A stretch of 64,000 bases of DNA, from NCBI GenBank assembly GCA_900314455.1, contig OMVI01000082.1, positions 1-64,000 on the forward strand, read 5' to 3'. The position numbers were made by a program, and so were the translations under genes. The notes under the pieces were generated by a model that had not been told where the DNA came from, did not search any database, and was given only the letters and a program-made list of their open reading frames with translations. The stretch is from an uncultured Prevotella sp. Its GTDB lineage: Bacteria > Bacteroidota > Bacteroidia > Bacteroidales > Bacteroidaceae. Positions 43,619 to 51,682 of the stretch are shown in pieces (position 1 is the stretch's first letter; each line of letters starts with the position of its first letter).

Positions 43619-44295
43619 TGCACAAGCTCAGGACCATAGAGATGGACCGTCTCAGTGTCGACGAGTTCAAGGCGTCCGAAAAGATGCCGCTCGTTGTCGT
43701 ACTGGATGATGTCCGTTCGGCTTACAACGTGGGAAGCGTGTTCCGCACAAGCGATGCTTTCCGCCTCGAGAAGGTGTGTCTCTGTGGCATCACGGCGACT
43801 CCGCCAAGCAGCGAGATTCACAAGACGGCGCTCGGAGGGGAGGACAGTGTCGACTGGGAATACTACAAGGACACTGCCGACTGCGTACGTTCGCTGCATG
43901 CGCAGGGTTACTTCGTGTGGAGCATTGAGCAGGTTGAGCATAGCGTGAAGCTTAATGAACTGCAGGAGAACCTCTCTGAAGACCTCTCCCGGCACCTCCG
44001 AAGGAGGGGAGACGGTGCTACTGAGCCACGCCATAATGAAGAAAGCATGTTGCCGAACAGCAGCAAAACTAGTATAATCACCCCTCCTTCGGAGGGGTCG
44101 GGGAAGGTTATCCGTGGCCACGCTGTCATCTTTGGCAACGAGGTCAAGGGTGTTCGGCAGGACATTGTGGACATGAGCGACGCGTGTTTGGAAATCCCCC
44201 AGTTCGGCACCAAGCACTCGCTGAACGTCAGCATCACGGCCGGCATCGTCATTTGGGAGTTTGCCAAGCGTCTTATCGGCAAGCTCCGGGCTTAA
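43618..44295 (+). CDS. TrmH/SpoU-family RNA 2'-O-methyltransferase with in-frame repeat insertion
   Basis: SPOUT-fold enzyme that methylates ribose in tRNA or rRNA. The 225 residues carry motif 1 (VVVLDDVRSAYNVGSVFRTSDA), motif 2 (AVIFGNEVKGV) and motif 3 (LEIPQFGTKHSLNVSITAGIV). Between motifs 1 and 2, residues about 119-164 do not look like the family and are encoded by an inverted-arm repeat (43979-44108); without it the protein would be about 180 residues, the usual size. The reading frame is intact, so the enzyme may still fold with a surface loop. Which RNA it modifies is unknown. Confidence 0.85.
   Translation: MHKLRTIEMDRLSVDEFKASEKMPLVVVLDDVRSAYNVGSVFRTSDAFRLEKVCLCGITATPPSSEIHKTALGGEDSVDWEYYKDTADCVRSLHAQGYFVWSIEQVEHSVKLNELQENLSEDLSRHLRRRGDGATEPRHNEESMLPNSSKTSIITPPSEGSGKVIRGHAVIFGNEVKGVRQDIVDMSDACLEIPQFGTKHSLNVSITAGIVIWEFAKRLIGKLRA
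43979..44108. repeat. Inverted-arm element inside the TrmH gene
   Basis: The left arm (about 43979-44012) contains CACCTCCGAAGGAGGGGAGA. The right arm (44080-44108) is its inverted copy, with CCCCTCCTTCGGAGGGGTCG and the tail GGGAAGG. The 67-base centre is translated as GATEPRHNEESMLPNSSKTS. The element is open in this frame and supplies roughly 45 residues. Confidence 0.8.
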
Positions 44296-44411
44296 TGCCG
44301 TTGCTAATTCGCCTTCAAAAACGCACTAACAAAAAATCCGCAATTACCCTCTGCCGAAGCATTTAGGTAATTGCGGACATCTATTTCACATTAATCCACA
44401 AATCATTTTTT

Positions 44412-44469
44412 CACCTCCCCTCCTCCGGAGGGGCCGGGGGAGGTCCCTTCTTTGGGCTGGGGAGGCCCT
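44412..44469. repeat. GC-rich palindromic arm
   Basis: CCCCTCCTCCGGAGGGG hairpin, tail CCGGGGGAGGTCCC and a second block GGGCTGGGGAGGCCC. It ends one base before the metG stop codon on the minus strand, and is nearly identical to 28300-28353. Confidence 0.7.
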
Positions 44470-44470
44470 G

Positions 44471-46540
44471 TTAACCTATCTGACTCCCCGGCAATACCTT
44501 GCTGAACGTCGTCGTAAGAGCAAGCGAACCATCAGCGTTAAGTGCCGAAAGAATCATTCCCTGACTCTCTATGCCCATCATCTTACGCGGCGCAAGGTTT
44601 GCAATAAAGAGCACATCCTTACCCACGAGGTCCTCAGGCTTGTAGAACTTAGCTATGCCTGAGAGGATGGTACGGTCCTTTCCGCTGCCGTCATCGAGAG
44701 TAAACTGAAGGAGTTTGTTCGACTTCTTCACTTTCTGACAGTCCTTTATGTGACCCACACGAATGTCTAGCTTCTCCCATTCGTCGAACGGAATGTTCTC
44801 TTTAACAGGCTCCGCCTTGTAGTCTTTCAGCTCTTCTGCCTTCTCGTTGGCGACCTTTGTGGCTGCAAGTTTGTCGAGTTGCTTCTGTATTACGTCGTCC
44901 TCAATCTTCTCGAACAGCAGATGCGGCTCGCCAAGCTGATGTCCCGGAGCCAGCAAATCGGTACTGCCGAGCTGCGACCATTCGAACTTCTCCAGTCCAA
45001 TCATTTCGCGCAAGTCTTTCGAAGAGAACGGAAGGAACGGCTCGAAAGCAATGGAGAGGTTGGCGACAAGCTGCAACGAGATGTTGAGGATTGTCTCGCA
45101 GCGTTTCTTATCAGTCTTCCACACTTTCCAAGGCTCGCATTCAGTGATGTATTTGTTGCCGATACGGGCGAGGTTCATGGCTTCTTTCTGTGCGTCACGG
45201 AACTTAAAGACATCCAGCAGAGCCTCCATCTTGTCCTTGACGTCCTTGAATTCGGCGATAGCCTGTTTGTCGACGTCGAGCAGTTCGCCAGCGGCAGGAA
45301 CGACACCGTTCCAGTATTTCTTTGTCAATTGCAGTGCGCGGTTGACGAAGTTGCCGTATATGCCGACGAGTTCGGAGTTGTTGCGCTCCTGGAAATCTTT
45401 CCAAGTGAAGTTGTTATCCTTTGTCTCAGGCGCATTGGCGGTAAGCACGTAGCGCAGAACATCTTGCTTTCCAGGGAAGTCGCGGAGGTATTCGTCGAGC
45501 CAGACAGCCCAGTTCCGTGATGTCGAAATTTTGTCGTTCTCGAGGTTAAGGAACTCGTTGGCAGGCACGTTGTCAGGTAGTATGTAGCCACCGTGTGCTT
45601 TCAGCATGACCGGGAAGATGAGGCAGTGGAACACGATGTTGTCCTTGCCGATGAAATGGATAAGGCGCGTGTCCTCATCCTTCCACCATTTCTCCCATGA
45701 GCCCCACTTTTCAGGCTCCTTGTCGCAAAGCTCCTTGGTGTTTGAAATGTAGCCGATAGGTGCGTCGAACCAAACATAGAGAACCTTACCCTCAGCTCCC
45801 TTGACAGGAACGGGTATTCCCCAGTCGAGGTCACGTGTCATTGCACGAGGCTGGAGGTCCATGTCGAGCCACGACTTACACTGTCCGTAGACGTTCGGAC
45901 GCCACTCTTTGTGACCTTCAAGTATCCATTGTTTGAGCCAGTCCTGGTACTCGTTGAGCGGCAGATACCAGTTCTTGGTCTTGCGGATTTCCGGTTTAGC
46001 ACCCGAGATGGTTGAGTGTGGATTGATAAGTTCCATAGGACTGAGGTCGCTTCCGCACTTTTCACACTGGTCGCCGTACGCCCGCTCGTTGCCGCAATGT
46101 GGGCAAGTCCCCATTATGTAACGGTCGGCAAGGAACTGATGGGCCTCCGGATCGTAGTACTGCTCTGTCTCTTTCTCGATTAGTTTACCATCATCGTAGA
46201 GCTTGCGGAAGAAGTCGCTGGCTAGCTTATTGTGCGTTGGCGAAGTCGTGCGGCTATATATGTCGAACGAGATGCCGAACTCTTTGAACGAGTCCTTAAT
46301 GATTTTGTGGTACCGGTCGCATATATCCTGAGGCGTGCAGCCCTCCTTCTTGGCGCGGATGGTGATTGGCACGCCGTGCTCATCACTTCCGCCGATGAAG
46401 ATAACGTCCTCTTTCTTGAGACGAAGGTAACGCACGTATATGTCGGCAGGTACATAAACGCCTGCCAGGTGACCGATGTGCACGCCGCCGTTGGCGTACG
46501 GCAGGGCGGCGGTAACGGTTGTTCGCTTGAAGTGTTTCAT
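44471..46540 (-). CDS. metG: Methionyl-tRNA synthetase
   Basis: Charges elongator and initiator tRNA-Met. The 689 residues include the HIGH-like motif [14 protein letters not shown], a zinc knuckle [18 protein letters not shown], the KMSKS position as [11 protein letters not shown], and a C-terminal EMAP/Trbp111-type tRNA-binding domain (about 575-689; [18 protein letters not shown]). The altered KMSKS is, as I recall, normal in Bacteroidetes enzymes. GC arms stand on both sides of the gene: one 1 base from the stop, one about 10 bases upstream of the start. Confidence 0.96.
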   Translation of the reverse strand: MKHFKRTTVTAALPYANGGVHIGHLAGVYVPADIYVRYLRLKKEDVIFIGGSDEHGVPITIRAKKEGCTPQDICDRYHKIIKDSFKEFGISFDIYSRTTSPTHNKLASDFFRKLYDDGKLIEKETEQYYDPEAHQFLADRYIMGTCPHCGNERAYGDQCEKCGSDLSPMELINPHSTISGAKPEIRKTKNWYLPLNEYQDWLKQWILEGHKEWRPNVYGQCKSWLDMDLQPRAMTRDLDWGIPVPVKGAEGKVLYVWFDAPIGYISNTKELCDKEPEKWGSWEKWWKDEDTRLIHFIGKDNIVFHCLIFPVMLKAHGGYILPDNVPANEFLNLENDKISTSRNWAVWLDEYLRDFPGKQDVLRYVLTANAPETKDNNFTWKDFQERNNSELVGIYGNFVNRALQLTKKYWNGVVPAAGELLDVDKQAIAEFKDVKDKMEALLDVFKFRDAQKEAMNLARIGNKYITECEPWKVWKTDKKRCETILNISLQLVANLSIAFEPFLPFSSKDLREMIGLEKFEWSQLGSTDLLAPGHQLGEPHLLFEKIEDDVIQKQLDKLAATKVANEKAEELKDYKAEPVKENIPFDEWEKLDIRVGHIKDCQKVKKSNKLLQFTLDDGSGKDRTILSGIAKFYKPEDLVGKDVLFIANLAPRKMMGIESQGMILSALNADGSLALTTTFSKVLPGSQIG

Positions 46541-46550
46541 ATTTCAGCCT

Positions 46551-46731
46551 ACCCAAGCCCTCCCGAAAGGGAGGGATGTTTAAGCACTTTGTTAAACGCT
46601 AAACAGCTTCTTGGGTCTTATTCTTAGTGATTATTGTTATTTATTTCTATGTTATTTATATCTCAGACTTTGCCCAACAGGGGTTACCACGGTAATCTAG
46701 CCCCTCCCGTTCGGGAGGGGTTGGGGTGGGT
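46551..46731. repeat. Inverted-arm element (about 180 bp) upstream of metG
   Basis: The left arm (46551-46585) has CCCTCCCGAAAGGGAGGG. The right arm (46699-46731) has CCCCTCCCGTTCGGGAGGGG with the tail TTGGGGTGGG, and the two are inverted copies. A closely similar 179-bp element is at 53637-53815. It ends 10 bases before the stop of the amidase gene. Confidence 0.75.
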
Positions 46732-46741
46732 GTATTGTTCG

Positions 46742-47515
46742 TTACTTGAACTGCGGGTTATTCTTCACCGGTATGTTGTATGTCGTTATGTTCGGGTATT
46801 TAGCCTTAACGTTGTCGACAACACGCTTCCAGTCCATTCCCCAAGGGTCGTCCTTGCGACCGCGCGGTGTAGCTATGTCGGAATGACGAGTCAGATATTG
46901 AATGTCATAACGCGAACAGATGTCCTTGATTAGTGTGTCCAGGGCGCGGTATTGAGCCTCCGTGGGACCGTTGCGCTTCATGCTTATGACCTCAATGCCT
47001 ATCGATGAAGTGTTCAGCATTGTGCGGCTGCCGTCGGGGAGGGCACTTTTGCCGGCTTGGTAGGCAACATTCTTCTCGTCAACCATCTTCAATATGGTTC
47101 CGTCACGTGTAATCATGTAATGCGGGGCGGTACCTCCGTCGCGGAATTGCTTTATGCATCCGTCCACGTTAAAGTCGAAAATCTGCTTCTGTTGGTTAAC
47201 AACGTGGTAGTTGGAGTGTACCACAATGATGTCAATATCATTCCGTCCACGGTTGGCAGGCCTGTAACCCCATGTCACTTGGGAAGTGATGTCCTTGATT
47301 TTGAGCTGTGGCTGGCCTGCTTTAGTTGCGGTATCAGCTGCGGCTGCGTTGCAATTGGAATCTTCAGCATTAGCGTTCGAGGCGGAATCGGTGCTCTTTG
47401 CCTCGCTGACAGGGCTTTGGCTGGCGCCGTTCTGTATCTGATTGCTTCGCTTGCAACCAACCGACGTCGCTGAAACGGCTATCAGCAATGCCGAAAGAAG
47501 AATTTTCTTGTTCAT
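46742..47515 (-). CDS. N-acetylmuramoyl-L-alanine amidase lipoprotein (Amidase_2)
   Basis: A 257-residue predicted lipoprotein (lipobox SVGC, Cys21) that cuts the amide bond between MurNAc and the stem peptide. A Ser/Asn/Ala-rich linker (about 22-75) tethers an AmpD/T7-lysozyme-like domain with the first zinc His in IIVVHSNYH, the SIGIEVISM strand, and the second His in YLTRHSDIATPRGRKDDPW. Being a lipoprotein, it probably acts in peptidoglycan remodelling or recycling at the outer membrane. It follows the 47584 gene by 68 bases with no visible promoter, so the two may form an operon. Confidence 0.87.
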   Translation of the reverse strand: MNKKILLSALLIAVSATSVGCKRSNQIQNGASQSPVSEAKSTDSASNANAEDSNCNAAAADTATKAGQPQLKIKDITSQVTWGYRPANRGRNDIDIIVVHSNYHVVNQQKQIFDFNVDGCIKQFRDGGTAPHYMITRDGTILKMVDEKNVAYQAGKSALPDGSRTMLNTSSIGIEVISMKRNGPTEAQYRALDTLIKDICSRYDIQYLTRHSDIATPRGRKDDPWGMDWKRVVDNVKAKYPNITTYNIPVKNNPQFK

Positions 47516-47583
47516 ATAATGATAACGTTATTTATAATCGAACCTTAAACTTCAAACGCCGGATGTGCGTCGTCTGTTGCTTA

Positions 47584-48141
47584 TCAGTTGACTTTCTGAA
47601 TTCTTACAGTGCGGTAGTTCTTGTTGCAGGCGATATAGTATTTGCCATCGGTGTAGATGTCTTCGTTGCCCTCCATGTCAAGATGGAAACCGTTCATCTT
47701 AACTTGCGCAACGAGGTTTTCGTACGCGTTGTTGTTGAAAACTCCCAACATCATGCTGCTTCCCTGCACGGCAACGTAGCTTGAGATGCCTTTGCGGAGC
47801 GCACGTGGGTAGTCCTCATACTTGCCTTCGGTAATTATCTTAGGCAGGCGGCAGTTCTTATAGTACATCTTATCGTACTTATCGACACGGAACACCTCGT
47901 AGTTCTTCTTCACCTTATAGCCATATTTCGCCATCGCATCATCTGCATTGGCCTCGTCGGCGAATACATCAATGAGCTCGCGGATGCTCAGCAACTCGCT
48001 GTTTGGTGTCACCTGAGCAACGGTATCCACCTGCGCTGGCTGCTGAGTTGTTGTCGGTGTCGTGGTCTTCTGAGTCGTTCCGCATGCGGCTATCATCATC
48101 GTGGCTGCGGCAACGGCAGCATATAGCATTATCTTCTTCAT
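47584..48141 (-). CDS. Lipoprotein of unknown function
   Basis: A 185-residue predicted lipoprotein: signal sequence KKIMLYAAVAAATMMIAAC with the lipobox Cys at 20. A Thr/Gln/Pro-rich tether follows, then a globular part of about 130 residues (RELIDVFADEANADDAMAKYGYKVKKNYEVF onwards). I do not recognise a family. A cluster of CGGCAA palindromes stands 40-180 bases upstream of its -7 box. Confidence 0.75.
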   Translation of the reverse strand: MKKIMLYAAVAAATMMIAACGTTQKTTTPTTTQQPAQVDTVAQVTPNSELLSIRELIDVFADEANADDAMAKYGYKVKKNYEVFRVDKYDKMYYKNCRLPKIITEGKYEDYPRALRKGISSYVAVQGSSMMLGVFNNNAYENLVAQVKMNGFHLDMEGNEDIYTDGKYYIACNKNYRTVRIQKVN

Positions 48142-48177
48142 TCTCTTGATTTCGTCTCTACATTATTATTCAACGTG

Positions 48178-48185
48178 CAAAATTA
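48178..48185 (-). promoter_or_regulatory. -7 element of the 47584-48141 gene
   Basis: TAATTTTG on the minus strand, 36 bases before the ATG. No TTTG was found at the expected distance. Confidence 0.4.
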
Positions 48186-48225
48186 CTGAATATTAGCGAA
48201 AATAAGGAATTCTGCCCCAAGATAT

Positions 48226-48359
48226 TTTGCCAACGCCATCCTATGCCTTAAAAGTTTATCGGCAAGTTTCACGGCAAATCCACCCGCATTTCTTGCCGAT
48301 AACGGCAAAAAACGCTTTTTTTCGACCAAAACAAAATGAAGACTTGCCGATATCGGCAA
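48226..48359. repeat. Cluster of TTGCCG/CGGCAA palindromes
   Basis: Two full palindromes, TTGCCGATAACGGCAA (48293-48308) and TTGCCGATATCGGCAA (48344-48359, perfect 16-mer), stand with extra CGGCAA half-sites at 48260 and 48272 and a TTGCC at 48226. The region lies upstream of a lipoprotein gene and downstream of the TonB receptor-type gene. The 48142-48518 gap contains no gene. Confidence 0.55.
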
Positions 48360-48411
48360 AAAGAGGAGAATGCGGAAGATTGACAGTGAACTTTCAGATG
48401 TATAGAAATGA

Positions 48412-48461
48412 GTTTATTCGGCTAAAACCACGGTGTTGCTGTAGGTCTTAGCCGAATAAAC
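48412..48461 (-). terminator. Hairpin downstream of the outer-membrane receptor gene
   Basis: A perfect 14-bp inverted repeat, GTTTATTCGGCTAA with TTAGCCGAATAAAC, encloses a 22-base loop, 58 bases after the stop of the gene at 48519. No T-run follows on the minus strand, so termination is likely but not certain. Confidence 0.5.
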
Positions 48462-48518
48462 AAGAGAAAAGCCCGAATTTAACAGATTGACATTAGTGAG
48501 AGATGAGCTGTTTGCCGT

Positions 48519-51008
48519 TTAGTCCTCCATACCATTTTCGTAGCCTGACTGAGGAATATCGTTGTGGCGCGAAGGCTTCTGCTTGCTGTTGCCGAAAGAA
48601 TAGCTGAGGGTGAAGTTGACACGACGTCCGCCAAACCAATTCTTCTGGTCACGGTGGAACTCAGGCGTATTATAGATGGTGTGCCACTTACGAGTGTTGA
48701 ACAAGTCGCGGCAGTTTACCGACACGGTAACAGCCTTATTGAAGAACGTCTTACGAATACCGAGGTCCATGGTACCGTTTGCCTTGCGATAGCCCTGCGC
48801 CGTTGCCTGCCGGCTATTGTAGCGTCCCGTTGCCTGAACACTAATGTCGTAAGGCAGCAAGAGCGACGCCTGTATTCGTGCATTCCACGTAAACGTCTTC
48901 TGTCCGTCGCCGTTGACGGTCTGTCCGTCGATGTCGAATGACCACGGGTCAAGCTTATAGTAGTAGAAGTTGGCGTTTGTCGACAAATCGAGGATACGCC
49001 ACAGCTTGTTCTTCGCCGTTATCTCCAAACCCGCCGAGAGACTGTTGGCAACATTGTAGTTGGTCTGGTACATCAGCCCATCTGACGAACTGCGGTACTG
49101 AATGCGCTGAATGACATCCGAAGTAGGGCGATAGTAAGCCGAAACAAGCAACGATTGCTGAGTCCATGTACGAAGGTAGTTGAGCGAGAACGAATTGCTG
49201 TACTCCGGCGTAAGCTGTGGATTACCGAACTCAATGAGCGTTGCATCGCGCGTGTTCTTGAACGAATTGAGCTCGCCACCCCACGGACGGCGCAACCGCC
49301 GTGTGTAGTTCAGCTGCAACTGGTCGTCCTTCGTTATGTTATAGCTGAGGAATACACTCGGGAAAAGCTGGAAATAATCCTTCTTGAACGGTTTGTCGCG
49401 CTGCGAGGCATCACGTTCCTGATACCAGTCGTAGCTCTCCGTGTTCACCCTCCAGTACTCCCCGCGCAGTCCGGCCATAACTCCGAAGTTGCCGAAGTTG
49501 CCCGTCAGCGTCTCGTACCATGCGTGTATGTCGTTCTTATATATGAAACGGTTGAAGTAGTCGCGGTCCTCCACCATGTTTCCGCCACGCCATGACGTAC
49601 TGTCGATATAGCTCTCCTGTGGCGTATTCTCCTTCGAGAAGTTGCCCTGATAGCCCACCTGCAACTTTATCTTTTCCGTTATCTGGTTCTCATAGTCGAG
49701 TTTCACCTCCCAGCGGCTGTTGTTTATGTGCGTCGGACGATACTGATAGTCCTCTGCCGTGCGTCCGTAGTCGACCGTTCCGTCCTCATTGTAGAACGCA
49801 GTAGAGTCCTGATAGATATTGTCATCATCCGAATTCCACTTGTTATAGTCAACCGTCAAATCAAGGAAATGCTTGTCCGTGAAGTTGTGACGATAGTTGA
49901 ACTCACCGTAGAACATGTGGTTCTCGCCGTCAGACTTAGAGCGGCGCACCATCATACGGCCGTCCACAGGGCTGCCAATCAAACCGTAGTGGTACGGAGT
50001 GTAGTTCCAGTTGTCGCGTCCGCCGAACATAAACATGCCGCTAACTCCTATATCATCCTTCTTTGTAGCATGGAATGTGAGCCCGGCACGCGAGAATATG
50101 TTGTTGCCCTGTCCCGTCATGTCGCCGTGGTAGTTCTGATAGCCGTTGTTGGTGGTGTACGTCTGATAGCTGTCGGAGCCTCCCTTCATTGCGCGGTGGC
50201 GCAGTCCGACGCTGGCGTAGGCATCGAGAAGTGAACTGTTATAATTGAAGTTGAACGACGTATTGGCACCGCCACGCGAGTCAGCGCCAAGCTGAACGGA
50301 ACCGAAATATCCCGCCTTGCGGTCCTTCTTCAGTACAATGTTGATTATTCCGGCAGAGCCTTCGGCTGAGAACTTTGCCGACGGGTTGTCGATGACTTCA
50401 ATACGGTCGATGCTTTCGGCAGGCAACTGACGCAGAATGTCGGCACGGTTGTCGCTCGTCAGTCCACTCTGCTTACCGTTTATCCACACTTCGACACTGG
50501 AGTTGCCTCGCAACGAGACATTGCCATCATTGTCGACCTCGACTGACGGAATGTTTTCGAGAGCGTCACTGGCAGAGCCTCCGGCATTGGAAATCTGCTG
50601 GTCGACGCTGAACGATTTGCGGTCGACTTCGAGCTTCATCTCAGAGCGCTGCCCGGTGACCACCACCTCGTCGAGTGCCTTTGTGTCTTCCGACAAGTAA
50701 ATGGCAGGATACGTGTGGTCGGGGTCGTCAGCCGAGACTACAAAATGGCGTGTCGCGTCCTTGTATCCGGTGAAAGTAGCGGTGAGCACGTACTTCCCGT
50801 TGGCGAGACCGGACACGCTGAAGTTGCCCTGACTGTCGCTTATGGCACCCTTGACGATGGCGTCCTGTCCCTCACGACGTATCAGAACGTTGATGAATTC
50901 CAAAGGGTCGTTAGTGTTTTTATCGAGAATTCGTCCCTTGACGGAACCTTGTGCCGATGCCGTAAGTACCACGAAGAGCATCAGCAGAGTAGCTGTTATC
51001 CTGTTCAT
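48519..51008 (-). CDS. TonB-dependent receptor-like outer-membrane beta-barrel protein
   Basis: An 829-residue outer-membrane protein: signal peptide NRITATLLMLFVVLTASAQ, a carboxypeptidase-D regulatory-like domain (about 20-105, SVKGRILDKNTNDPLEFINVLI), a TonB plug (about 115-230, LDEVVVTGQRSEMKLEVDRKSF and GSAGIINIVLKK), and a barrel of the OMP_b-brl_3 type to the end. The C-terminus is extended past the last strand by a hydrophilic tail (KQKPSRHNDIPQSGYENGMED). No SusD partner or regulator is adjacent, so the substrate is unknown. The promoter predicts a nearly leaderless mRNA. Confidence 0.88.
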   Translation of the reverse strand: MNRITATLLMLFVVLTASAQGSVKGRILDKNTNDPLEFINVLIRREGQDAIVKGAISDSQGNFSVSGLANGKYVLTATFTGYKDATRHFVVSADDPDHTYPAIYLSEDTKALDEVVVTGQRSEMKLEVDRKSFSVDQQISNAGGSASDALENIPSVEVDNDGNVSLRGNSSVEVWINGKQSGLTSDNRADILRQLPAESIDRIEVIDNPSAKFSAEGSAGIINIVLKKDRKAGYFGSVQLGADSRGGANTSFNFNYNSSLLDAYASVGLRHRAMKGGSDSYQTYTTNNGYQNYHGDMTGQGNNIFSRAGLTFHATKKDDIGVSGMFMFGGRDNWNYTPYHYGLIGSPVDGRMMVRRSKSDGENHMFYGEFNYRHNFTDKHFLDLTVDYNKWNSDDDNIYQDSTAFYNEDGTVDYGRTAEDYQYRPTHINNSRWEVKLDYENQITEKIKLQVGYQGNFSKENTPQESYIDSTSWRGGNMVEDRDYFNRFIYKNDIHAWYETLTGNFGNFGVMAGLRGEYWRVNTESYDWYQERDASQRDKPFKKDYFQLFPSVFLSYNITKDDQLQLNYTRRLRRPWGGELNSFKNTRDATLIEFGNPQLTPEYSNSFSLNYLRTWTQQSLLVSAYYRPTSDVIQRIQYRSSSDGLMYQTNYNVANSLSAGLEITAKNKLWRILDLSTNANFYYYKLDPWSFDIDGQTVNGDGQKTFTWNARIQASLLLPYDISVQATGRYNSRQATAQGYRKANGTMDLGIRKTFFNKAVTVSVNCRDLFNTRKWHTIYNTPEFHRDQKNWFGGRRVNFTLSYSFGNSKQKPSRHNDIPQSGYENGMED

Positions 51009-51013
51009 GGCTG

Positions 51014-51044
51014 CAAAGTTAGTAAAAACAATATATAAAGCAAA
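51014..51044 (-). promoter_or_regulatory. Promoter of the receptor gene, probably leaderless
   Basis: On the minus strand TTTG (51044-51041), a 19-base spacer and TAACTTTG (51021-51014). The ATG starts at 51008, so the predicted start is at or within two bases of it. Confidence 0.75.
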
Positions 51045-51221
51045 GAGCTTGTACGCCTTTTCTAATAAATTGACAGTAAATCCTTTCGATTTGACAGTTT
51101 TAAGTTTTCTCAGACGTAAATTGAAGACTTACACTTTGATGTGTCGGTTTTGAGAATTCTAAGAGACAGGTATAAAATCGTATAACTGCCCGCAAGCCTC
51201 TCGAACAGCACAAAATATCCA

Positions 51222-51375
51222 CTGCAGAGGCGGCCCTTGTGTCTGCCCGTTCGCCTTGCAAAGGAGAATAGCTTTTAAGGGTAAAAAGGTAGAAAGGTAA
51301 AAAAGTAAAAAGCTAAACCGCGTTTTATTCTGTCTTAAAGACCGAAGGGGCGCCCACAAGGGACGCCCCTTCGGT
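51222..51375. repeat. CTGCAG-type repeat end and a second GC hairpin
   Basis: A copy of the CTGCAG-type end lies at 51222-51249. At 51341-51375 a 12-bp stem ACCGAAGGGGCG/CGCCCCTTCGGT encloses CCCACAAGGGA, which shares the ACAAGGG core. Between them is purine-rich simple sequence with AAAAGGTA-like units (51278-51312). The 51009-51682 gap is filled by these, the copy-4 AT-comb and one GC arm; no gene was seen. Confidence 0.6.
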
Positions 51376-51488
51376 GGATAAAATGGCAGCCTGGAAGCTT
51401 GGCGTATAATCTTTTAAACCACGAGAAATACTCTTTTAGAGCATGAAACGTAAGATATTGAATTGCAGAAGGATAGCTTTCGCCTTGG

Positions 51489-51669
51489 TTTTTAATTTAT
51501 TTTTGTCAGATTTTTAATTTATTTTTCCTCCATTTTTAATTTATTTTTCAAGGAAAAATAAATTAAAAAGCAACGCCAAAGTTGAGCTATGGCGTTGCGG
51601 AAGCTAAGCGAACACGTCAAAGAAGATAAACAGAGACCCCCTCCAAGCTTCCACTTCGATTGGGGGAGG
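51489..51669. repeat. AT-comb element and GC arm (copy 4)
   Basis: The T-unit occurs at 51489-51505 (ending in G), 51511-51527 and 51533-51549. An inverted GAAAAATAAATTAAAAA follows at 51553-51569. A perfect 9-bp hairpin GCAACGCCA/TGGCGTTGC (51570-51598) takes the place of the short hairpin in other copies. A GC arm with stem CCCCCTCC/GGGGGAGG (51637-51669) ends 13 bases before the ispG stop. Confidence 0.72.
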
Positions 51670-51682
51670 TATGTCTCTGTGC

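Noticed and set aside
45541..45545. KMSKS motif of MetG read as KISTS
   Set aside because: Unusual compared with E. coli, but I believe it is normal for Bacteroidetes MetG, so it is not a finding.
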